The notes beneath the pieces are model-generated. The model was not told the DNA's origin, did no database searches, and was given only the letters and a program-made list of their open reading frames with translations. From the NCBI GenBank assembly GCA_905215015.1, contig CAJMOS010000147.1:1-5383 (forward strand): a stretch of 5,383 nucleotides of DNA. Direction: 5' to 3'. This stretch comes from an uncultured bacterium (GTDB taxonomy: Bacteria > Spirochaetota > Spirochaetia > Sphaerochaetales > Sphaerochaetaceae). Positions within the stretch are counted from its first letter, which is position 1, and each line of letters opens with the position of its first letter. A program made the position numbers and the translations under genes. Positions 1 to 4,769 of the stretch are shown piece after piece.

Positions 1-1
1 A

Positions 2-72
2 TTACATATATGGTAATGCAGCTGCGTCAAGAAATACTTTTTCAGTTTGTGCTTTACATATGACATTACATA
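2..72. repeat. Three TTACATA heptamer copies upstream of the GGDEF gene
   Basis: TTACATA occurs at 2-8, 54-60 and 66-72, and the first and third copies share a preceding A. The second copy overlaps the proposed -35 hexamer and the third lies in the promoter spacer, 12 bases further on. This spacing near a promoter could mark a regulator binding site. The region is AT-rich, so chance recurrence is also possible, and no regulator is named. Confidence 0.3.
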
Positions 73-81
73 CGCTATGTT
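53..81 (+). promoter_or_regulatory. Candidate sigma-70 type promoter for the GGDEF-PAS gene
   Basis: TTTACA at 53-58 and TATGTT at 76-81 are separated by 17 bases, which matches the housekeeping sigma factor layout. The expected transcription start is near 88-90. This is only a few bases before the ATG at 93, so the transcript would be nearly leaderless for that start. It would have a leader of about 37 bases for the internal ATG at 126. Confidence 0.45.
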
Positions 82-92
82 GAGTTACAACA

Positions 93-1439
93 ATGTTACC
101 TTTCAGCAAGAATGAGATTGCCCTGATGGCCGAGAATTCTATTCGGATTCTTGGCTTCCATGACATCCATGAATACGCGGAGCACTCGATCTTCCTTACC
201 GTCGCGCTTCCGCAAGGCGCCATCCTTTCCAGCCGTGGCGCCAAGGAAGCGGACGATGCGCGAACATATCGGGATTTCCTGCAAGCGCAGCAACAACGGT
301 TCCAGCTGCAAGACAAGCATCCTTTTCTGCAGATGCTTGATCCGGAGAACTTGCTGAGATCCTACCAGAAGGGAACCGGCTACCAGAGTCGGGAGTTTCC
401 GCTCGACCGGCAGGGCGGGCGCGTCTGGTTGCGGGTCTGCGCCAATATCCACCAGGAAGGGGACCAGCTCATCCTGGATGTGGGTTTGCTTCTCGCTGAC
501 AAGTATTATCAGGCGGCAGTTCCCCTGCCGGCAAAAGCGGACGTGGATCCCCTTACCGGGCTTCTCAACAGGGCCGGTCTGGAGCGAAGGGTGAACTCCT
601 ATATTGAAAACCATGCGGACAGCCAGAGCGCGTTGGTGATGGTGGATATCGATAATTTCAAGCGGTTCAATGACATGTTCGGCCACGCGAACGGAGACAA
701 GGTCCTTGTCGCTCTCGGCGATGAACTCCGTATGGGCTTTGGCCGTACCGCCTATCTTTCCCGTAATGGCGGAGACGAGTTCCTGCTCTTCGTCAGAGGT
801 TGCAAGTCCAGACATCTGGTGACGCTGATCCAGGAGTTCGTGGAAAAAGAACATGACGTGGAAATCAACGGAAAGACCTATCCCTACTCGATCAGCCTTG
901 GCTATTCGACCTATCCCGACCAGGCGACAAGCTTCAGCAGGCTGTACCGGTGCGCCGATATCGCCCTGTACGCTGTCAAGTTGCGAGGGAAGGGGAGCTT
1001 CCTTCGGTACAAACAGGAAATGGAGCGCGACGAGCGCTCACAGCTGGGCTTCAGCCTGGAAGATCTTGCCAAAGGACTGCCCGGAGCCATCCTGGTCTAC
1101 AAGGCGGACAAGACCGAGCAGATCCTGTTCGCCAATGATGAACTGATCCGGATTTTCGGGTGCGACGACCTTGAGGATTTCCTGGACCATGTCAAAGGAA
1201 GCTTCCGCACCTTGGTCCATCCTGATGATGTCGGGCGTGTTGAAGCCAGTATCCGGAACCAAATCGAGCAGGAAGACCTGGACCGTGATTTCGTCGAGTA
1301 CCGGATCATCACCAAGCAAGGCACAATCAAGGAAATCTTCGATGCCGGCAAACTGGTCCACAGCGCCTATTTCGGCGACGTCTTCTATGTGTTCCTGTAC
1401 GACAAGGAAGAACAGCACAGATTGCTTGCACACTCCTAG
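93..1439 (+). CDS. GGDEF-PAS protein, probable diguanylate cyclase
   Basis: The 448-residue protein probably makes cyclic di-GMP from two GTP. No transmembrane segment or signal peptide is visible, so it should be cytoplasmic. Residues 1-140 form an N-terminal region whose end (about 99-137, SREFPLDRQGGRVWLRV and onward) resembles the C-terminal half of a PAS domain. Residues 150-305 are the GGDEF domain: DPLTG at 152-156, the metal-binding region VDIDNF with Asp185, and an intact NGGDEF with GGDEF at 226-230. The RxxD product-inhibition site is absent: Gly and Ala sit where its Arg and Asp would be. Residues 327-440 are a PAS_3-type domain (HPDD at 376-379, VEYRI at 401-405). This order, with a sensor after the GGDEF domain, is less usual. 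The start at 93 follows an in-frame stop at 81-83 and has no clear ribosome binding site. An alternative ATG at 126 has TGAGA eight bases upstream. The ligand of either sensor region is unknown. Confidence 0.88.
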   Translation: MLPFSKNEIALMAENSIRILGFHDIHEYAEHSIFLTVALPQGAILSSRGAKEADDARTYRDFLQAQQQRFQLQDKHPFLQMLDPENLLRSYQKGTGYQSREFPLDRQGGRVWLRVCANIHQEGDQLILDVGLLLADKYYQAAVPLPAKADVDPLTGLLNRAGLERRVNSYIENHADSQSALVMVDIDNFKRFNDMFGHANGDKVLVALGDELRMGFGRTAYLSRNGGDEFLLFVRGCKSRHLVTLIQEFVEKEHDVEINGKTYPYSISLGYSTYPDQATSFSRLYRCADIALYAVKLRGKGSFLRYKQEMERDERSQLGFSLEDLAKGLPGAILVYKADKTEQILFANDELIRIFGCDDLEDFLDHVKGSFRTLVHPDDVGRVEASIRNQIEQEDLDRDFVEYRIITKQGTIKEIFDAGKLVHSAYFGDVFYVFLYDKEEQHRLLAHS

Positions 1440-1441
1440 GA

Positions 1442-1475
1442 CCGTATATGGGTCTACCATAGGAATGGTATACGG
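1442..1475 (+). other. Hairpin just after the GGDEF-PAS stop codon
   Basis: CCGTA (1442-1446) pairs with TACGG (1471-1475), and TACCAT (1455-1460) pairs with ATGGTA (1465-1470) around an AGGA loop. The left strand carries an eight-base bulge. The element starts three bases after the stop codon. No T-run follows, so it is not a standard intrinsic terminator. It may protect the 3' end of the mRNA or act as a weak terminator, and nothing in the sequence decides between these. Confidence 0.4.
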
Positions 1476-1565
1476 ACGTAGTGGAAAGAGAGACGTAATA
1501 CATATAAAAACCAATTACCTCAGCGATATGCATCAAAAGCCTATCCATCGTTCCCAGAGTGCCTG

Positions 1566-1571
1566 TATAAT
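1566..1571 (+). promoter_or_regulatory. Perfect -10 hexamer upstream of the ZIP gene
   Basis: TATAAT lies eight bases before the ATG at 1580, in the 140-base gap after the GGDEF gene. No good -35 is found at 16-18 bases upstream; the 17-base position reads ATCCAT. If it is used, transcription would start at or next to the ATG, giving a leaderless mRNA. That fits the lack of any Shine-Dalgarno sequence before 1580, 1586 or 1604. Confidence 0.4.
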
Positions 1572-1579
1572 GGGCCATC

Positions 1580-2365
1580 ATGCATATGTCATCCGAAATC
1601 GCAATGGGAATCATCATCCCGTTTCTTGGTACTTCGTTGGGCTCGGCGATGGTGTTTTTCCTCACCGGGCATCTTTCCCGTTCCCTTGAGAGGTGTCTGA
1701 CCGGTCTGGCCGGTGGCGTCATGGTTGCCGCCACCTTCTGGAGTCTTCTGGAACCCGCGTTGACCAGCAGCGCGCCTATGGGTGCCTTCGCGTTTGTGCC
1801 CGCGTCGGTGGGCTTCCTCTTTGGCGTCGGGTTCCTGCTTTTGCTTGATGAGCTGACCCCGCACATGCACATGGACATGCATGAGGAAGGCCCCCAGTCT
1901 TCCCTGCGGAGAGCGACGAAGCTGTTCCTTGCCGTCACCCTGCACAACATCCCCGAAGGCATGGCCGTCGGAGTCATCTACGCCGGGTGGATGCAGGGCG
2001 AGGCTGGAATCACCCATTCCGCCGCTCTGGCGCTTTCGCTTGGCATAGCCCTGCAGAACTTTCCTGAGGGGGCGATTGTCTCCATGCCGCTGCGCGCGAC
2101 CGGAATGAGCAAGACGAGAACGTTCCTCTACGGAGTCGGCTCGGGAGTGGTGGAACCGGTCGCGGCCCTGCTCACCCTGCTCGCCACCAGCCTGGTCTCG
2201 CTTTTCCTGCCCTATATGCTTGCCTTCGCGGCGGGAGCCATGATGTACGTCGTTGTCGAGGAATTGATTCCGGAAATGTCGGAAGGGGAGCACTCGAACC
2301 TGGGAACGATCAGCTTCGCCTTGGGGTTCGTGTTGATGATGGTGCTCGATGTCGCGCTCGGCTGA
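1580..2365 (+). CDS. ZIP-family divalent metal transporter (GufA/ZupT-like)
   Basis: The 261-residue integral membrane protein is expected to bring zinc, iron or manganese into the cytoplasm. It has about eight hydrophobic segments, as usual for ZIP proteins, and a normal length for bacterial members. The two signature metal-site helices are intact: LHNIPEGMAVG at 121-131 (His122, Asn123, Glu126) and LQNFPEGAIVSM at 158-169 (Gln159, Asn160, Glu163). VEP with Glu192 in the next helix may be a further ligand, as in characterised ZIP transporters. The loop after the third segment carries HMHMDMH at 95-101, a likely metal-sensing or metal-collecting loop. Metal specificity cannot be read from the sequence. 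The start is uncertain: ATGs at 1580, 1586 and 1604 are in frame and none has a Shine-Dalgarno sequence. The nearby TATAAT favours a leaderless start at 1580. The gene stands alone between two gaps, so it is probably its own transcription unit. Confidence 0.92.
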   Translation: MHMSSEIAMGIIIPFLGTSLGSAMVFFLTGHLSRSLERCLTGLAGGVMVAATFWSLLEPALTSSAPMGAFAFVPASVGFLFGVGFLLLLDELTPHMHMDMHEEGPQSSLRRATKLFLAVTLHNIPEGMAVGVIYAGWMQGEAGITHSAALALSLGIALQNFPEGAIVSMPLRATGMSKTRTFLYGVGSGVVEPVAALLTLLATSLVSLFLPYMLAFAAGAMMYVVVEELIPEMSEGEHSNLGTISFALGFVLMMVLDVALG

Positions 2366-2370
2366 GCGTC

Positions 2371-2397
2371 CTTCTGGGGAAAGGGACCTTTCCGAAG
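2371..2397 (+). other. Hairpin five bases after the ZIP stop codon
   Basis: CTTC (2371-2374) pairs with GAAG (2394-2397), and GGAAAG (2378-2383) pairs with CTTTCC (2388-2393) around a GGAC loop, with a three-base bulge on the left strand. No T-run follows. With the stronger hairpin at 2427-2452 it may help end or protect the ZIP transcript. Confidence 0.4.
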
Positions 2398-2426
2398 TCA
2401 TCCCGCGGCATCATCCGCAAACGTAG

Positions 2427-2452
2427 GCAGCCATCACTCTCCTGATGGCTGC
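2427..2452 (+). terminator. Strong hairpin, probable terminator of the ZIP gene
   Basis: GCAGCCATCA (2427-2436) and TGATGGCTGC (2443-2452) form a perfect ten-base-pair stem with a CTCTCC loop, 61 bases after the ZIP stop codon. The tail TTGGTCGT is only weakly T-rich, so intrinsic termination is likely to be imperfect or of the U-tract-poor kind. Its position between the ZIP gene and the next promoter supports a role as transcript end. Confidence 0.5.
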
Positions 2453-2465
2453 TTGGTCGTGCGAT

Positions 2466-2494
2466 GGTGGAGAAGCAGTCTCTGCCATGCCACC
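2466..2494. other. Weak third hairpin in the gap before the nitrogenase-like operon
   Basis: GGTGG (2466-2470) can pair with CCACC (2490-2494), and inside it GCAG (2475-2478) pairs with CTGC (2482-2485) around TCT. Interior unpaired bases make it weak. It closes the GC-rich part of the 346-base gap 2366-2711; beyond about 2500 the gap turns AT-rich. No open reading frame in this gap looks like a gene. Confidence 0.22.
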
Positions 2495-2534
2495 GGTTTA
2501 GTCAAAAAATTGCCCTTCAAGCCTAGTCTGTTTC

Positions 2535-2582
2535 TGTATGAAAATCGCTATTTCAACGAAAATATAGAGGGAAATTCATACA
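2535..2582. repeat. Inverted repeat TGTATGAA / TTCATACA upstream of the operon
   Basis: TGTATGAA at 2535-2542 and its exact reverse complement TTCATACA at 2575-2582 are separated by 32 bases, so their centres lie 40 bases apart, close to four helical turns. This could be a pair of operator half-sites on the same DNA face or a loose stem. AT-rich DNA makes chance occurrence plausible. Confidence 0.25.
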
Positions 2583-2603
2583 CATAAAGTTAGTATACAC
2601 ATA
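2578..2603. repeat. Direct repeat of ATACACATA, 17-base period
   Basis: ATACACATA occurs at 2578-2586 and 2595-2603. The first copy overlaps the right arm of the inverted repeat ending at 2582. Both lie 50-75 bases upstream of the proposed -35 of the nitrogenase-like operon, where an activator could bind. Confidence 0.28.
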
Positions 2604-2652
2604 CTTATCAAATTGTATTGACTAAATTTATCTAAGTAGAGTAGTGTTGCTT

Positions 2653-2681
2653 TTGAATTAGGATAACCTAACCAATAGATT
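2653..2681 (+). promoter_or_regulatory. Candidate promoter of the nitrogenase-like operon
   Basis: TTGAAT (2653-2658) and TAGATT (2676-2681) are 17 bases apart, each close to the sigma-70 consensus. The expected transcription start near 2688 leaves a leader of about 24 bases before the ATG at 2712. No sigma-54 element (TGGCAC-N5-TTGC type), typical of many nif operons, was seen. An upstream TTGACT at 2618-2623 has no good -10 partner. Confidence 0.5.
2658..2671. promoter_or_regulatory. Palindromic candidate operator between -35 and -10
   Basis: TTAGG-ATAA-CCTAA is a perfect inverted repeat with five-base arms and a four-base centre. It fills most of the spacer of the proposed operon promoter, where a bound repressor would block RNA polymerase. 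The TTAGG/CCTAA arms recall the ends of DtxR/IdeR-type metal repressor boxes, but the spacing differs from the classic 19-base box, so the regulator family is a guess. Confidence 0.42.
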
Positions 2682-2711
2682 AAAGAAAACCACTCATTCG
2701 GAAAGGATAGT

Positions 2712-3479
2712 ATGCGAAAAATTGCAATATATGGAAAAGGAGGAATCGGCAAGTCCACCACGACAAGCAACCTGACAGCCGCCCTATGCCAGATGGGGTA
2801 TCGGGTGATGCAGGTCGGTTGCGACCCCAAAAGCGATTCCGTCAAGAACCTGATGGGGGGAAGGCGGATACCGACGGTACTGGACCAGCTCAGGGACGAC
2901 GAGAACGCCGACATCTCGTTGGACGACATTGTCTTCAAAGGATTCGGCGGTGCCTTCTGTGTCGAGGCTGGCGGACCTACGCCGGGAATCGGCTGTGCCG
3001 GCCGGGGCATCATCACCGCCTTCGAGAAACTGGATGAGCTCGAGGCAAAGAGGGTCTACAAGCCGGATGTGATTCTGTACGACGTCCTCGGAGACGTGGT
3101 CTGCGGCGGTTTCGCCATGCCGATGCGCGCCGGCTATGCCCGCAACGTCTTCATCGTGACCAGCGGAGAGATGATGAGTCTCTACGCCGCATCCAACATC
3201 GCCCATGCGATCAAGAATTTCGGACCGCGTGGCTACGCCCGGTACAGCGGGGTGATCCTGAACAGCAGGAATGTGGCTGACGAACGGAAGGTCGTCGACA
3301 AGGCGTTGGAGGAAATCGGGGGAGAAGTGGTCGCCACCATCGCACGTGACGGCATCGTGCAGAAGGCGGAAGCACAGGGCAAGACCGTAATCGAGGCTTT
3401 CCCTGACAGTCCGATGGCGGAGTGCTACCGGACCTTGGCAAAAGCGGTACTCGCCAAGAGCCAGGACATGGAGGAATAG
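2712..3479 (+). CDS. NifH-like ATP-dependent iron-sulfur reductase component
   Basis: This 255-residue protein is a NifH/BchL/CfbC superfamily member: a homodimeric P-loop ATPase that carries a [4Fe-4S] cluster between subunits and passes electrons to a NifDK-like partner. Visible motifs are the P-loop GKGGIGKSTT (8-17), the switch I stretch VGCDPKSDS (35-43), the cluster ligands Cys95 in GIGCAGRG and Cys131 in GDVVCGGF, switch II DVLGD (124-128), and NSRN (184-187). Arg98 matches the arginine that DraT ADP-ribosylates in true NifH. The protein ends at about the point where classical NifH continues with a C-terminal extension, so it is shorter than nitrogenase NifH (about 275-297). The start at 2712 has AAGGA (2703-2707) upstream at a slightly short spacing. 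The next gene begins immediately after its stop, so the two are translated from one message. I do not assign a symbol, because the partner subunits point away from N2 fixation. Confidence 0.93.
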   Translation: MRKIAIYGKGGIGKSTTTSNLTAALCQMGYRVMQVGCDPKSDSVKNLMGGRRIPTVLDQLRDDENADISLDDIVFKGFGGAFCVEAGGPTPGIGCAGRGIITAFEKLDELEAKRVYKPDVILYDVLGDVVCGGFAMPMRAGYARNVFIVTSGEMMSLYAASNIAHAIKNFGPRGYARYSGVILNSRNVADERKVVDKALEEIGGEVVATIARDGIVQKAEAQGKTVIEAFPDSPMAECYRTLAKAVLAKSQDMEE

Positions 3480-4769
3480 ATGCAAGCTTGTGAAGCATGT
3501 TTCGTCAAGACCCTGAGGTATGAGTCCCCTGCCCACGGAGGGTGGGGGCTGGTGAAGCTGGCGACCCAGCTTCCCGAAGCCCATCTCCTTTTCTTCTCGC
3601 CGCCAGCCTGTGGCCGCCATGGAGCCCTCAGCTCGGTCGTCAACGGCATCAAGGACCATGTGAGCTACGTGTGTTTTACCGAGAAGGAGATCGTGGAAGG
3701 AACCTACATCAAGAGCTTCCTCCCCGCGGTGGACGACCTGATCGCCTTCCTGCCCAAGCGGCCGAGGGCGATCCTGATCTACACCTCCTGCATCGACGAC
3801 CTGTTGGGTACCGACCGTCCGGCGCTACGGCATGCCATGGAGGAGAAGTACCCCGATATCAAATTCCGTTTCTGCCAGATGGATCCGATCCAGCTCGATT
3901 CCGCGAGGAAGGCCCCCGGCATCTCCCTGTTCGTCCACATGTACGACATGCTGGAAGGGGCCCGGACCAATCCACAGCCCGATCGGGTCGATCTGCTCGG
4001 CAACGTGCTGTCCATGACACCGGGGAACGAGATTGTCGAGGTATTGCGTCAGGCAGGGGTCGGCGCCATCAGCCAGCTTCCGGATATGACCACGTTCGAC
4101 CAGTTCCTGGAGATGGCCAACGCGTCGCTTTCCCTCGTGATGCACCCGCGCGCGCTGGAAGGGGCGAAGCACCTCGAAACGCTATGCGGCATACCGTACC
4201 TATCCGCGTTCTGCACCTATGACCTAAAGGAAATCGACGCCTTCTACGAGCAACTTTCCGACATGCTTTCCAAGGCTCTCGGCCACAAGGTTGTCCTGCA
4301 TCTTGCGGAACGGAGAGGGCGTGCGCAAAAAGCTTGGGAAGAAGCAAGGAAAGCGCTGGAAGGAAAGAAGGTCGCCATCGACTTCCAGGCGGTGGCCAAG
4401 CCATACACCTTGGCTCGGACGATGCTGCAGATGGGCTTCAACGTCAACTTGGTCGCGACAGACGGAGTCTCGGGCATGGACAGGCCGAGCTTCGAGTGGA
4501 TCCAGGAGCATTTCCCCCATGTGGAAGTCGCCAGTCCTCTGGATCCCGAGGGGCCCAAGTACCGCTACCGCTCCACTGACGGCGACGATGTCTGCATCGG
4601 ATTCGACGTCGGGGATATGGTCGGTTCCCCCAATGTGGCGCCCATTCTGGAGGATGACGACCACTTCGGGTATCAGGGCGTCGAACGCTTCTGCAAGAAA
4701 CTGATGGATGCGGCAAGCATCAAATCCAACCTGCACTCGCTGATCAAGGAGGCAAATCTCGTCGTATGA
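3480..4769 (+). CDS. NifD-like subunit of a nitrogenase-like reductase
   Basis: This 429-residue protein belongs to the oxidoreductase/nitrogenase component 1 family (Pfam PF00148 type) and should form the catalytic component with the downstream K-like subunit. Cys44 in SPPACGRHGAL, Cys65 and Cys104 in YTSCIDDLLGTD fall where NifD has its P-cluster ligands Cys62, Cys88 and Cys154. An extra CxxC lies at Cys4/Cys7. By eye alignment, LSLVMHPRAL puts His222 at the place of the FeMo-cofactor ligand Cys275 (NifD LNLVHCYRS), and the place of ligand His442 falls near Ala387. A residue like the catalytic His195 is also not apparent. It is shorter than NifD (about 480-500). GGAGG at 3470-3474 is a good ribosome binding site, and the start directly abuts the stop of the H-like gene. 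The substrate is unknown. The sequence style recalls uncharacterised homologues in anaerobic Firmicutes. Confidence 0.88.
   Translation: MQACEACFVKTLRYESPAHGGWGLVKLATQLPEAHLLFFSPPACGRHGALSSVVNGIKDHVSYVCFTEKEIVEGTYIKSFLPAVDDLIAFLPKRPRAILIYTSCIDDLLGTDRPALRHAMEEKYPDIKFRFCQMDPIQLDSARKAPGISLFVHMYDMLEGARTNPQPDRVDLLGNVLSMTPGNEIVEVLRQAGVGAISQLPDMTTFDQFLEMANASLSLVMHPRALEGAKHLETLCGIPYLSAFCTYDLKEIDAFYEQLSDMLSKALGHKVVLHLAERRGRAQKAWEEARKALEGKKVAIDFQAVAKPYTLARTMLQMGFNVNLVATDGVSGMDRPSFEWIQEHFPHVEVASPLDPEGPKYRYRSTDGDDVCIGFDVGDMVGSPNVAPILEDDDHFGYQGVERFCKKLMDAASIKSNLHSLIKEANLVV
4747..4752 (+). promoter_or_regulatory. Ribosome binding site for the K-like gene
   Basis: AGGAGG lies inside the end of the D-like gene, 13 bases before the overlapping ATG at 4766. 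The spacing is long for a Shine-Dalgarno site, so the K-like subunit is probably also translated by coupling through the ATGA stop-start overlap. This supports 4766 as the start. Confidence 0.45.

Noticed and set aside
96..854. Long open frame on the - strand inside the GGDEF gene (252 codons)
   Set aside because: It is antisense to clear GGDEF motifs, and its translation shows no recognisable domain. GC-rich codon usage commonly leaves such antisense frames open.
1526..1587. ATATGCAT (1526-1533) and ATGCATAT (1580-1587) as an operator pair for the ZIP gene
   Set aside because: Each copy contains the self-complementary ATGCAT, so the inverted relation is partly trivial. The second copy covers the start codon, and no known Zur or Fur box is matched.
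1589..2401. Long open frame on the - strand opposite the ZIP gene (270 codons)
   Set aside because: The translation is rich in His, Arg, Gly and Gln without a domain, while the + strand has both ZIP signature helices.
2618..2647. TTGACT at 2618-2623 as the main operon -35
   Set aside because: At 17 or 18 bases downstream there is only GTAGTG or TAGTGT, a poor -10. The TTGAAT-17-TAGATT pair is better and closer to the gene.
2784..3659. Long open frame on the - strand opposite the NifH-like gene (291 codons)
   Set aside because: It runs across two real genes and the gene junction, and has no motif. The + strand frame is NifH-like throughout.
2712..4769. Calling the H- and D-like genes nifH and nifD of a true nitrogenase
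   Set aside because: Cofactor-binding residues are not apparent in the D-like protein, both proteins are shorter than true Nif proteins, and no nifENB is present.
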